Below, piece after piece: positions 43,260-52,030 of a DNA stretch of 64,000 bases; within the stretch, counting starts at the first letter, position 1, and each line of letters opens with the position of its first letter. The stretch comes from Ohtaekwangia sp036786105 (lineage in GTDB: Bacteria; Bacteroidota; Bacteroidia; Cytophagales; Cyclobacteriaceae). The translations under genes and the position numbers were made by a program. The notes under the pieces are model-generated. The model ran no database searches, was not told where the DNA came from, and saw only the letters and a list, made by a program, of their open reading frames with translations. Where the stretch lies: positions 62,001 to 126,000 of the forward strand of contig NZ_DAIQRQ010000007.1 in NCBI RefSeq assembly GCF_036786105.1, given 5' to 3'.

Positions 43260-45638
43260 TTACCATTTATACGAGAGTGTTGCAGTAAACATGCGCGGTG
43301 CAATCGGGTTCACACTGTTATCATCGTGTACGTTATAGCTCAACTGGTTGAACAGGTTTGAAACTTTGGCGCGCAATGAAAGGCTGTTCCAGGTATACCC
43401 TGCAGAAAGGTCGAACAGGAAATAGTCTGGCAGTGTCATCAGTTTGTACGTGTCGTTTGCTACCGTGGTGCGTGTTGACCTTCCGGCTACGCGATTGCCT
43501 ACGTAGAAGCTGGTAAAACCAACGCTGAAATTTTTCAACAGCGGATTGGAGAAAGTATAGTATACACTGGCATTTGCTGTATGCTGCGGATTGTAACGCA
43601 GGCGACTGTTGTCTATATATTGTGAGCTTTTGGTATAGCGCGTATCATTATAGCTATAACCGGCAATAAATGATATACCATTGACAGGTTTGCTCATAAC
43701 GTCCAGTTCAATACCCTTGCTGGTTACTTCTCCTGCCAGTTCCTGTGGATTGCTTTTGTTGATAGCATCTGCCGGTATATCTTGCACCAATACAGATTGC
43801 GCCAGGTTGCTGTTCACAATCTTATAGGCTGTTACGTTCGCAGAAAGAAGACCTTTGAATAAATCGTTTTTAACACCTACTTCATATTGATCAATGAATG
43901 ACGGTGCCAGTCGGTTGTTGTTTATATCAAGACCCGTGTTCAGGGTAAACGAGTTTGCATAGCTCGCGAATACCGACATGTCTTTCATTGGCTGATACAC
44001 TACTCCAAGCCGCGGACTGAAAGCATCATCGTAGCTTTTAACATTAGCCGTTTCAGATTCCATATAGCTATAGCGCACACCTGCCAGAAACTTCAGATTA
44101 TCCAGAATGCTTACCAGGTCCTGAACATATACACCGGTGCGGTTCAACGGGTTTTTAGTAGTGCTGGTCAGCGTCATCGTGGGAATATCGGTACGCTGCC
44201 TATACTTCGAGAGATCATATATATTGATTGTATCGTATACATTTTTGTTTGATGCCAGCGGATTAGTGTATGCGTAGGCCAACGCTTTGTTATCATATTT
44301 ATCCTGATCAGCGCCAATCAATACCTGGTGCTTTATTGATCCTGTAGTAAGTTTACCGGTAAGGTTTATCTGGCCGATGTAGTAATCCTGATCAGTGCCG
44401 CTGCGTTGCAAACCTCTTACCCAGGTTCCATCGGTGGCCACCATGTTACCAGATGCATTCGGGCGTGTGGTTCCAAACAGATCGTTGTTATAGCCTTGGT
44501 ACGATACGATGCCGTTCAATGCCCAGTTGTCGTTCAAAGTGTGGCTCACCGTAATGGTAGCGCTTTTCTGTACGGTGTTATAGTACGACCAGTTCGCGCC
44601 AAGAAAACGGCTGCGTGGTATATCGGCTACTACATAGTTTACAGAACCCGTACCGTAATCAAGTGTGCGCTTGTCGTTCAGGTAATCACCTTCTACCAGT
44701 ATTTCTGTTTTTTTACCGGCCTTGATCAGGAATGAGGGGTTGAAGTAAATGCGCTCAGCCTTTACGTTATCGCGGAAACTTCTTGAATTTTCATAGCTGC
44801 TGTTCAGGCGATACGCTACTTTGTTGCTGTTGTTCAGCGCACCGTATACATCGAACGATGGCTTGTAAAAATCGTAGCTGCCGGTACGAAACGACAGTTC
44901 TCCGCCATTCTGAAATTTTGGTTTCTTGGTCACAAGATTCAATACACCACCGGCCGTTACGTTACCATAAAGAATGGCTGCACTTCCTTTGAGTATTTCT
45001 ACGCGCTCCAGCCCTGTTACTTCTGGCATCACTGCGTTGTTATAGCGAACACCATTCTTGAAGGTGTTGCTGCTGCCATAAGCAAAGCCACGTCCTGCAA
45101 TCTCCTCTTGCACACCACCGGTTGTTCCCATCAGGTATATACCGCTGGTGTTGGCCAGTACGTCGCTCAGGCGACCCACCTGTTGATTCTCCAATACAGT
45201 TTTATCGATCACGATAATGCTCTGCGGAAGGTCCATCGGTTTGATGCCTGACTTTCCAATGTCTATCACTTTTTCATTCAGCGTACGTGAGTCGCTTATT
45301 ACAATTTCTTCCAGTTGCTCAGAGTTTTCAGACAAGGTGAAATCGCTCAGCGTTATTCCGCCTGCTGTTACTTCAACTTGTTTCTCCTGTGGCTGAAAAC
45401 CGACAAAGGTTGTAATGACGGTATAATTCCCTGCCTTTACATTTTTAATGGTAAAAGATCCATCTTCCGAAGTAGTAGTGCCTTTGTTAATTTCTTTAAG
45501 GGCCACGTTCACAAAAGGAGCGGGTTGCCCGTCACTGGTACGCACCACACCCTTTATAGTACCGGTTTGTGCAAAAGCTGCAAGGCTGAAAAGAACAAGA
45601 AAGCAAGTAAGGAGCTTTTTCTGTAAAGGAGCTGTCAT
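43260..45638 (-). CDS. TonB-dependent siderophore receptor
   Basis: About 792 residues from ATG 45638, which begins the signal peptide (KKLLTCFLVLFSLAAFAQ); eight earlier in-frame codons are unlikely to be used. After an N-terminal carboxypeptidase-like domain (GTIKGVVRTSDGQPAPFVNV), the plug domain shows PMDLPQSIIVIDKTVLENQQ and VERVEILKGS-like text (GLERVEILKGSAAILYGNVT). A 22-strand-type barrel follows, ending in TATLSYKW. This is the FhuA/FecA-like siderophore subclass of outer-membrane receptors powered by TonB. With the PepSY protein downstream it forms an iron-siderophore uptake pair. Confidence 0.92.
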   Translation of the reverse strand: MTAPLQKKLLTCFLVLFSLAAFAQTGTIKGVVRTSDGQPAPFVNVALKEINKGTTTSEDGSFTIKNVKAGNYTVITTFVGFQPQEKQVEVTAGGITLSDFTLSENSEQLEEIVISDSRTLNEKVIDIGKSGIKPMDLPQSIIVIDKTVLENQQVGRLSDVLANTSGIYLMGTTGGVQEEIAGRGFAYGSSNTFKNGVRYNNAVMPEVTGLERVEILKGSAAILYGNVTAGGVLNLVTKKPKFQNGGELSFRTGSYDFYKPSFDVYGALNNSNKVAYRLNSSYENSRSFRDNVKAERIYFNPSFLIKAGKKTEILVEGDYLNDKRTLDYGTGSVNYVVADIPRSRFLGANWSYYNTVQKSATITVSHTLNDNWALNGIVSYQGYNNDLFGTTRPNASGNMVATDGTWVRGLQRSGTDQDYYIGQINLTGKLTTGSIKHQVLIGADQDKYDNKALAYAYTNPLASNKNVYDTINIYDLSKYRQRTDIPTMTLTSTTKNPLNRTGVYVQDLVSILDNLKFLAGVRYSYMESETANVKSYDDAFSPRLGVVYQPMKDMSVFASYANSFTLNTGLDINNNRLAPSFIDQYEVGVKNDLFKGLLSANVTAYKIVNSNLAQSVLVQDIPADAINKSNPQELAGEVTSKGIELDVMSKPVNGISFIAGYSYNDTRYTKSSQYIDNSRLRYNPQHTANASVYYTFSNPLLKNFSVGFTSFYVGNRVAGRSTRTTVANDTYKLMTLPDYFLFDLSAGYTWNSLSLRAKVSNLFNQLSYNVHDDNSVNPIAPRMFTATLSYKW

Positions 45639-45701
45639 GTTATTTAGACTTATTTTAAACAACTCAAAGGTAAAAGTCTATTTAGAATAAGTACAAATAA
45701 G

Positions 45702-45725
45702 AAGGGGATTAATTTTAATCCCCTT
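45702..45725 (-). terminator. Terminator downstream of uxaA
   Basis: AAGGGGATTAA (45702-45712) and TTAATCCCCTT (45715-45725) form an 11-bp perfect stem with a very short central loop, 28 bp after the uxaA stop on the minus strand and followed there by a T-rich stretch (CTTATTTG). It separates uxaA from the TonB receptor gene. Confidence 0.7.
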
Positions 45726-45752
45726 ACCTAAAACGTTTGAAATGAACTTCGC

Positions 45753-47402
45753 TTACAAAGAAACTCCCCGTTTCCACGGTATAAAATCGTCTTGGTTCAG
45801 CTCTACAGCCTTGGCGGTTTTGCGGCCACTGGCTATTTCGATGATGAAATCAAGGATATCTTCACCTTCCTGCTCAATTGTCTTTTTGCCGGAGATAATG
45901 CCACCTGTGTCATAATCGATGATGTCGGGCATGCGTTCTGCGAGCTTGGAGTTAGTCGATATCTTCACCACCTGCGACACCGGGTTTCCGGTAGGTGTAC
46001 CGAGGCCGGTTGTAAAGAGAATGATCTGTGCGCCGGATCCGGTAGTACCCGTGGTGCTTTCCACATCATTACCCGGTGTACACAACAAGTTAAGCCCCGG
46101 CTTCTTGATGTATTCGGCATATTGTAATACATCTGCCACCGGTGCCATGCCGCCTTTCTTGGCAGCACCCGCTGATTTGATAGCATCCGTAATCAAACCA
46201 TCTTTAATATTCCCGGGCGAGGGGTTCATGTCGAAACCTGAGCCTACCGATTCAGCAGCATTGGAGTATGTGCGCATCAGTTTTATAAAGAGCTCGCCAG
46301 CCTGATCATCTTCGCAGCGGTTGATCAGTTCCTGCTCCACACCGCAGAGTTCAGGAAACTCTGAAAGTATAGTGCTTCCGCCCAGTGTAACCAGCAAATC
46401 GGATGTATGACCGATGGCCGGGTTGGCCGATATACCCGAGAAACCGTCTGAGCCACCACATTTCAATCCTACAACAAGTTTGCTGAGTGGAGCCGGCTTG
46501 CGTTCAATCTTGTCAGCCTCTATCAGGGCGAAGAAGGTCTTCTGTATCGCTTGCGTGAGTAGCTCCGTTTCTGTGCCCGATTGTTGTTGATCGAGGATGA
46601 TCACCGGCTTGCTGCCTTTCGGATCAAGTGCCTGTAATTTTTCACGAAGTGTTTTTACTTCTGCATTCTGGCAACCCAGGCTTAGCACGGTTGCACCGGC
46701 CACGTTAGGATTGTGAATATAGCCTGCGAGCAACGCACACAGCGTCTGCGAGTCCTGGCGTGTGCCGCCACAACCGCCCTGGTGCGTCAGGAATTTTATT
46801 CCATCTATATTTTTGAAAACACGCGAGTGTCCATTGGTCGCTGCAGGTTGAAAGGTAACAGACGATATCTGCTCGGCTTTACCATTCTTATAGAGGTTCA
46901 CCAGCTCATGCACATAATCTTTATAGGCATCGGGCTTGCTGAAGCCAAGCTCTTCGATAAAGGCTTTGCTGATCACTTCTACATTTCGGTTCTCGCAAAA
47001 TACCAGCGGTATAACGAGCCAGTAGTTAGCCGTTCCTACTTGTCCGTCTGCACGATGATAGCCCATGAACGTCTTGTTTCTGAACTTCGAAACATCGGGA
47101 GGAGTCCATTGATAGCTTTTGGTGCGGCCTGAATATGGTGCAGCTTTGTGTTTGATATTGTGTGTGCCAATCACACCACCTTCTTTTATGGGAGAGAGCG
47201 CTTTGCCTACTACCGTTCCATACATGATCACTTCTTCTTCGGGTTGAAGTGCTTTTTCAAGGAACTTGTGTTTGGCCGGAACGTCATCTGCCAGGGTGAG
47301 CGATGTACCGCCATTCAAGGTGAGCTTTTCTCCAGCTTTGAGGTCTGTTAATGCTACATAAACATTATCAGACGGATGAATTTTCAGAAATCTGTTTGAC
47401 AT
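45753..47402 (-). CDS. uxaA: Altronate dehydratase
   Basis: 549 residues, with an N-terminal SAF-like domain (about residues 1-90) and the large UxaA/GarD catalytic domain. Motifs are MGYHRADGQVGTANYWLVIP, THQGGCGGTRQDSQTLCALL, LVVGLKCGGSDGFSGISANP and a C-terminal TGLGTPTGNPVSQVVKISTN. The Fe2+-dependent enzyme dehydrates D-altronate to 2-keto-3-deoxygluconate. It is divergent from the aldolase-like operon, sharing an 89-bp intergenic region that contains a LacI-type operator. A terminator follows. Confidence 0.94.
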   Translation of the reverse strand: MSNRFLKIHPSDNVYVALTDLKAGEKLTLNGGTSLTLADDVPAKHKFLEKALQPEEEVIMYGTVVGKALSPIKEGGVIGTHNIKHKAAPYSGRTKSYQWTPPDVSKFRNKTFMGYHRADGQVGTANYWLVIPLVFCENRNVEVISKAFIEELGFSKPDAYKDYVHELVNLYKNGKAEQISSVTFQPAATNGHSRVFKNIDGIKFLTHQGGCGGTRQDSQTLCALLAGYIHNPNVAGATVLSLGCQNAEVKTLREKLQALDPKGSKPVIILDQQQSGTETELLTQAIQKTFFALIEADKIERKPAPLSKLVVGLKCGGSDGFSGISANPAIGHTSDLLVTLGGSTILSEFPELCGVEQELINRCEDDQAGELFIKLMRTYSNAAESVGSGFDMNPSPGNIKDGLITDAIKSAGAAKKGGMAPVADVLQYAEYIKKPGLNLLCTPGNDVESTTGTTGSGAQIILFTTGLGTPTGNPVSQVVKISTNSKLAERMPDIIDYDTGGIISGKKTIEQEGEDILDFIIEIASGRKTAKAVELNQDDFIPWKRGVSL

Positions 47403-47420
47403 ATGGATAAATCACGTATC

Positions 47421-47440
47421 TTGAGCAATCGATTGCGCAA
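47421..47440. promoter_or_regulatory. LacI-type operator-like palindrome 2
   Basis: TTGAGCAATCGATTGCGCAA is a 20-bp palindrome with nine of ten positions paired and the central CG typical of LacI-family sites. It sits between the divergent starts of uxaA (47402, minus) and the aldolase-like gene (47492, plus), overlapping the expected -33 region and preceding a perfect -7 box. Confidence 0.7.
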
Positions 47441-47446
47441 TGTATA

Positions 47447-47454
47447 TACTTTTG
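47447..47454 (+). promoter_or_regulatory. -7 box of the kdgK/eda operon
   Basis: TACTTTTG is an exact TAnnTTTG match 37 bp before the ATG at 47492. A TTG at 47421-47423 could be the -33 element with a 23-nt spacer, slightly long. The operator palindrome lies between the two elements. Confidence 0.5.
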
Positions 47455-47491
47455 ATAATTATAAAATCCCGAGACGAAATTAATAATTAAG

Positions 47492-48193
47492 ATGCACCAA
47501 ACCCTGACAACATCAGATGAACTTCTCATGCTGTTGAAAGAAAATGGTGTCATTCCATTTTTTAATCATCAGGATGCAGATATACTGTTGCAGATTTTGA
47601 AAATTCTGGACCGTTGTGGTTGCCGTGTGTTTGAAATTGCTCATCCGCGTGATGCACGCGGATTGCGTTTGTTTGCGTGGCTGGCCGAACACGCACGCAA
47701 CATGAACATGCTGCTTGGCGTAGGAACCGTGCCCGATGCTTCGCAGGCCAGTCGCTTTATTCAGGCAGGTGCTCAATTTATAGCATCACCCTTTTTACAT
47801 AAAGACACCGCCAAGGTATGTCATGATCACCAGGTAGTGTGGATGCCCGGATGCACCTCGTGCGATGATGTAGCGCGTGCCCGCGAGCTGGGTGCTGTTG
47901 TGGTTTCGGTTGTACCTGGAAATATTCTTGGCCCCGATTTTCTCAGGGAAGTTACTATCGCGTATCCCGATCTTTTTTTCATTCCGTCAGGCGGGGTTAC
48001 GCGCGCTGAAAATAATCTGAAGCGCTGGTTTGACGCGGGCGCATTATGTGTTAGGTTGGGAGAGTCTTTATTTGCAAAACAAGATGTTGCTGTAAAAGAT
48101 TGGGTAAAATTAGAGCACAATATTACCAAAGCACTTCAGGGCATCAGGCACGTAAAGACGTCTATCCTAAAAAATAAAGCGATCACTCTATAG
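47492..48193 (+). CDS. KDPG-aldolase-family protein without the Schiff-base lysine
   Basis: 233 residues of the Eda (beta/alpha)8 fold, alignable throughout with the second aldolase at 51339. Conserved parts include GCRVFEIA with the catalytic-region Glu, MLLGVGTVPDA and VWMPGCTS. The Schiff-base lysine, which in the second copy is in VIKVFPGSVLGP, is replaced here: VVSVVPGNILGP with Ser139. Without this residue the class I aldolase reaction is not expected. The gene is first in the plus-strand uronate operon, directly behind the operator, and 1 bp before the next gene. It may be a sensor, a subunit or an enzyme with another chemistry. Confidence 0.85.
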   Translation: MHQTLTTSDELLMLLKENGVIPFFNHQDADILLQILKILDRCGCRVFEIAHPRDARGLRLFAWLAEHARNMNMLLGVGTVPDASQASRFIQAGAQFIASPFLHKDTAKVCHDHQVVWMPGCTSCDDVARARELGAVVVSVVPGNILGPDFLREVTIAYPDLFFIPSGGVTRAENNLKRWFDAGALCVRLGESLFAKQDVAVKDWVKLEHNITKALQGIRHVKTSILKNKAITL

Positions 48194-48194
48194 C

Positions 48195-49244
48195 ATGACG
48201 GAACCCATTGCCACGGCGCTGCTTTCGTATGGAATGTCGGGAGAAGTATTTCACGCTCCGCTGATTGCCGCTGCTCATCCCGGATTTTTACTCCACACTA
48301 TTGTACAGCGAAAAAGTAAACACGCATCCACGCGATATCCGCATGTGATTATTGCCGATGCTGTGGAGAAAGTTTTCGCTGATCCGGCCATCGAGCTGGT
48401 AGTAGTTAACACCCCCAACGATACACATGCCGATTTTGTAACGCGTGCCCTCGAAGCAGGCAAGCATGTTGTTGTTGAAAAACCTTTTACGGTAACAGCA
48501 GCAGAAGCCGATCAACTGATCGCGCTCGCCAAAAGCAAAAAGAAAGTACTCACTGTTTTTCAAAGCAGGCGTTGGGATGGCGACTTCATGACGGTAAAGA
48601 AAGTATGGGATGCAAAGCTCCTGGGTAAAGTCGTTGAACTGGAAGTACACTACGATCGCTTCCGCAATTATGTTGAAGCAAACACGTGGAAAGAAGAGCG
48701 TGGCAAAGGAACCGGTATACTCTACAACCTCGGTTCACACATGCTCGATCAGGTAGTGTGTATAGCGGGTATGCCCAGGCAGGCCGATGCACGCATCGGT
48801 GTGCAGCGACCGAACGGAAAGATAGATGACTATTATGATATACGCTTGCAGTACGAAGGCTTTCACGCGATTGTGAAATCAAGCTATCTCGTGCGTGAGC
48901 AAGGCCCGCGATATAGTATACATGGCACGGAAGGATCGTTCATGAAGTATGGCATCGATCCGCAGGAACAGGCATTGAAAGAAGGCAAAATACCCGGTGC
49001 TCCCGGTTGGGGTGCGGAAGATAAACTGCATTGGGGTAAGTTGAATACAACCTTGCAGGGTGTTCATATCGAGGGAGCGATCGAGACATTGCCGGGTAAT
49101 TATCTGGCATTTTATCAGAATGTATTCGAAGCCATCCGCGAAAATAAACCGCTTGCCGTAAAGCCGGAAGAATCACGCGATGTTATTCGCCTGATAGAAG
49201 CCTGCTATGAGAGCAACGAGAAAAAGCAAGCCATTAACCTGTAA
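48195..49244 (+). CDS. Gfo/Idh/MocA-family oxidoreductase
   Basis: 349 residues. An N-terminal Rossmann domain (ATALLSYGMSGEVFHAPLIA) is followed by the family motif EAGKHVVVEKPFTVT containing the EKP triplet, and a C-terminal alpha/beta domain beginning at VFQSRRWDGDF. These NAD(P)-dependent enzymes oxidise or reduce sugars, polyols or sugar acids in the cytoplasm. It begins 1 bp after the aldolase-like gene, which suggests coupled translation and perhaps a shared substrate. The exact substrate is not deducible. Confidence 0.9.
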   Translation: MTEPIATALLSYGMSGEVFHAPLIAAAHPGFLLHTIVQRKSKHASTRYPHVIIADAVEKVFADPAIELVVVNTPNDTHADFVTRALEAGKHVVVEKPFTVTAAEADQLIALAKSKKKVLTVFQSRRWDGDFMTVKKVWDAKLLGKVVELEVHYDRFRNYVEANTWKEERGKGTGILYNLGSHMLDQVVCIAGMPRQADARIGVQRPNGKIDDYYDIRLQYEGFHAIVKSSYLVREQGPRYSIHGTEGSFMKYGIDPQEQALKEGKIPGAPGWGAEDKLHWGKLNTTLQGVHIEGAIETLPGNYLAFYQNVFEAIRENKPLAVKPEESRDVIRLIEACYESNEKKQAINL

Positions 49245-49256
49245 CGATCACTATCC

Positions 49257-50078
49257 ATGTATATAGAAGAACTTTTCAACTTGAATAATAAAGTAGCTAT
49301 TGTAACCGGAGGCACGGGAATTTTAGGAAGCGCCATGAGTAAAGCACTGGCACGGGCGGGCGCAAAGGTAGCGATACTTGGACGCAGAAAAGATGCAGCC
49401 GATGCGTTGGCAACCGAAATAAAAAATGCCGGCGGTATAGCGCTAGGAGTAACCGCCGATGTATTGCAGGAACAAACCCTGAGAGGTGCACGAAAAATTA
49501 TACTTGATCAGTTTGGTGGCATAGATATACTTATAAATGGTGCCGGGGGCAATATGCCGGGCGCAACCATTATGCCCGATAAAAGTTTTCTCGATCTTCG
49601 CATCGATGATTTTCAGAAGGTAGTAGACCTGAATCTTACCGGCACCATATTACCTTCGCAGATATTTGGCGAAGTAATGGTAGAGAAGAAACGAGGTGTA
49701 ATTATAAATATATCTTCCATGACATCGTTCCGTCCGCTTACACGCGTGGTGGGTTACTCGGCAGCGAAAGCCGCGATCAGTAATTTTACCCAGTGGCTGG
49801 CAGTAGAAATGGCCCGGAAGTTTGGTGCAGAAATAAGAGTAAATGCTATCGCCCCGGGATTCTTCCTGACGGAACAAAACAGAACTTTACTCACCAACGC
49901 AGACGGAAGCCTCACAGCCCGTGGCGAGTCGATCATTCGCAACACACCGTTTGCACGCTTCGGAGAAGCCGATGAACTGAATGGAACATTATTGTGGCTA
50001 TGCTCCAATGCTTCACGATTTGTGTCAGGTATAGTGGTACCGGTAGATGGTGGGTTTAGCGCGTTTGCCGGAGTGTAG
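49257..50078 (+). CDS. SDR oxidoreductase, probable D-mannonate oxidoreductase (fructuronate reductase)
   Basis: 273 residues of the classical SDR family: VAIVTGGTGILGSAMSKALA, NGAGGNMPGATI, IINISSMTSFRPL with the catalytic Ser, and GYSAAKAAISNFT with YxxxK. The closing PVDGGFSAFAGV is typical. In Bacteroidota uronate loci this subtype is annotated as D-mannonate oxidoreductase, reducing fructuronate to mannonate. That fits the isomerase in the same island, but the next enzyme, mannonate dehydratase, is absent from the window. Gluconate 5-dehydrogenase is the alternative. Confidence 0.82.
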   Translation: MYIEELFNLNNKVAIVTGGTGILGSAMSKALARAGAKVAILGRRKDAADALATEIKNAGGIALGVTADVLQEQTLRGARKIILDQFGGIDILINGAGGNMPGATIMPDKSFLDLRIDDFQKVVDLNLTGTILPSQIFGEVMVEKKRGVIINISSMTSFRPLTRVVGYSAAKAAISNFTQWLAVEMARKFGAEIRVNAIAPGFFLTEQNRTLLTNADGSLTARGESIIRNTPFARFGEADELNGTLLWLCSNASRFVSGIVVPVDGGFSAFAGV

Positions 50079-50252
50079 AGTAAGTCCGGAAGTCGGAAAG
50101 ACCGGAAGACCAAAAGTAGGAGAGCCAGAGCTGTAGTGGTGGTTATCGCAATAATTGACATTGATATATAGTATAGATTAATTGTAGAGTGCTTTGCTGT
50201 GAAGCAGCTATTACTTCCGGACTTCCTGAATTTTCGGACTTCCTGACTCTCT
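50076..50252. repeat. Imperfect long inverted repeat between the SDR and kdgK genes
   Basis: The left arm (about 50076-50119: TAGAGTAAGTCCGGAAGTCG and following) and the right arm (about 50209-50252: TTACTTCCGGACTTCC and following) are imperfect reverse complements over some 44 nt, rich in GGAAGTCC words, and enclose about 90 bp. The region lies inside an operon and encodes no protein. It could fold in the mRNA or be a small mobile repeat. Confidence 0.5.
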
Positions 50253-50270
50253 ACTAAACGTAATAAAAGA

Positions 50271-51269
50271 ATGAATAAAAAAGTAGTCACCTTCGGAGAG
50301 ATTATGTTACGGCTGTCAACGCCTGGCTTTGCTCGCTTTACACAGGCTGAAAGTTTCAAGGCCCTTTACGCCGGCTCGGAAGCAAATGTAGCAGCGTCAC
50401 TCAGTCATTTTGGTATACAGGCTGCACACGTAACGCGTTTCCCCGAGAATGATCTTGGCAAAACGGCTACGCAAACACTGCAGCGATATGGTGTGGATAC
50501 ACAATATATAGTTTATGGCCCGGAGCGCCTGGGTATATATTTCCTGGAGAATGGTTCCATGCAGCGTGCATCGCGCATTGTATACGATCGTTTTGATTCT
50601 GCCTTTGCACACATTCGTCCGGGCATGATCAATTGGGAAGAAGTACTGAAAGATGCTTCCTGGTTCCACTGGACGGGTATAACGCCCGCTATATCGCAAG
50701 GTGCAGCGGATGTTTGCCGGGAAGCAATACAGGTTGCGCGCAAATTGAACATTACCATCTCCGGAGATATAAATTACCGCCGCAATCTATGGCAATATGG
50801 AAAGACCGCGCGCGATGTTATGCCGGAGCTTATTGCCTCCACGCAGGTAATTATAGCCGGCATAACCGATATGGAAAACTGCGTAGGTATATCGGGCGAT
50901 ACATTTGAAGCAGCGTGTGCTTCATTCAAAAAAGACTATCCGGCAACAACTAAAATTTCTACCACGCTGCGCGATTCGGTAAGCTCATCGCACAACCGCC
51001 TTACAGGCTTATTGTGGAATGGCACAGAGCTGTTGCAATCACGCCCGTACGATCTTACACACATTGTAGACCGCGTAGGCGGTGGCGATGCCTATATGGC
51101 CGGACTCATCTATGGTATACTGGCCGGTATGACCGATGCTGAAGCCCTGGAGTTTGCTATCGCGGCAAGCGTATTGAAACATTCCATAGAAGGCGATGTA
51201 AACCTGGCAACAACGGAAGAGGTAGAGCAACTGGTGAAAGGAGAGAATGTTGGGAAGTTGTTGAGGTAG
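50271..51269 (+). CDS. kdgK: 2-Keto-3-deoxygluconate kinase
   Basis: 332 residues of the PfkB/ribokinase family. The N-terminal VTFGEIMLRLSTPGFARFTQ and GSEANVAASLSHFG are substrate-side motifs of KDG kinases, and VDRVGGGDAYMAGLIYG near the C-terminus holds the catalytic Asp and anion hole. It phosphorylates KDG at O6 with ATP to give KDPG, which the next gene's product cleaves. It is separated from the SDR gene by about 190 bp of repeat-like DNA and from eda by 69 bp containing a triplicated GTTCAAC. Confidence 0.93.
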   Translation: MNKKVVTFGEIMLRLSTPGFARFTQAESFKALYAGSEANVAASLSHFGIQAAHVTRFPENDLGKTATQTLQRYGVDTQYIVYGPERLGIYFLENGSMQRASRIVYDRFDSAFAHIRPGMINWEEVLKDASWFHWTGITPAISQGAADVCREAIQVARKLNITISGDINYRRNLWQYGKTARDVMPELIASTQVIIAGITDMENCVGISGDTFEAACASFKKDYPATTKISTTLRDSVSSSHNRLTGLLWNGTELLQSRPYDLTHIVDRVGGGDAYMAGLIYGILAGMTDAEALEFAIAASVLKHSIEGDVNLATTEEVEQLVKGENVGKLLR

Positions 51270-51284
51270 AGGGTAAAGGTTTAA

Positions 51285-51310
51285 AGTTCAACGTTCAACG
51301 TTCAACGTTT
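51285..51310. repeat. Short tandem GTTCAAC repeats
   Basis: The 7-bp word GTTCAAC occurs three times in tandem in the 69-bp gap between kdgK and eda, flanked on both sides by GTTTAAAG/GGTTTAAGG words. The sequence is low in complexity, with no known function. Confidence 0.7.
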
Positions 51311-51338
51311 TAGGGTTTAAGGTTTAAAGACATTGTAT

Positions 51339-52010
51339 ATGAAATTCAGTAATGAGCAGATTGTAGATACCATGAAGCAGACGGGCGTTGTGCCGTTGTT
51401 TACGCACGATAATGCCGGGGAAGCGCAACTGGTAATTGAAGCCGCCTATCGCGGCGGCGTTCGTGTATTTGAATTTACCAATCGCAAGAAAAATTCATTT
51501 GACGTATTTACACACCTGATAAAGAACCGTGCACAGTACCCGGAGCTGATGATTGGTATAGGAACCGTAATGGATGGTGCTACTACTAAGAAATTTATAG
51601 AGGCAGGTGCCGACTTTATTATATCTCCTATACTTAAACCAGAGATGGCCGAGGTATGCAAAGCGCATAATAAACTTTGGATGCCGGGCTGTGCAACACT
51701 TACGGAAATCGTTACCGCGAAAGAGCATGGTGCGCAGGTTATTAAAGTATTTCCGGGGTCGGTGCTCGGGCCTGGCTTTGTATCGGCTATTATGCCGGTG
51801 GTGCCTGATCTTCAATTGATGATCACCGGCGGCGTTGAGCCTAACGAGAAAAATCTGTCGGCATGGTTTAATGCAGGCTCCATGTGTGTGGGTATGGGCT
51901 CACAGTTGTTCACGAAAGATATACTCGCTGCAAAAGATTGGCTACTACTCGAAAACAATATACGTGAGGTGCTGGCCCTTGTGCAAAGGTTGCGAACCGT
52001 TAAAGTATAA
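51339..52010 (+). CDS. eda: 2-Keto-3-deoxy-6-phosphogluconate aldolase
   Basis: 223 residues from ATG 51339 (the frame also opens at TTG 51333). It contains GGVRVFEFTNR with the catalytic-region Glu, MIGIGTVMDGAT, WMPGCATLTE and the Schiff-base Lys in VIKVFPGSVLGP. It splits KDPG to pyruvate and glyceraldehyde-3-phosphate, the last step of uronate breakdown. Together with the lysine-less copy at 47492 it gives the island two members of the family, only this one with a complete active site. Confidence 0.94.
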   Translation: MKFSNEQIVDTMKQTGVVPLFTHDNAGEAQLVIEAAYRGGVRVFEFTNRKKNSFDVFTHLIKNRAQYPELMIGIGTVMDGATTKKFIEAGADFIISPILKPEMAEVCKAHNKLWMPGCATLTEIVTAKEHGAQVIKVFPGSVLGPGFVSAIMPVVPDLQLMITGGVEPNEKNLSAWFNAGSMCVGMGSQLFTKDILAAKDWLLLENNIREVLALVQRLRTVKV

Positions 52011-52030
52011 TTTTTCTAACCGCAACCAGC

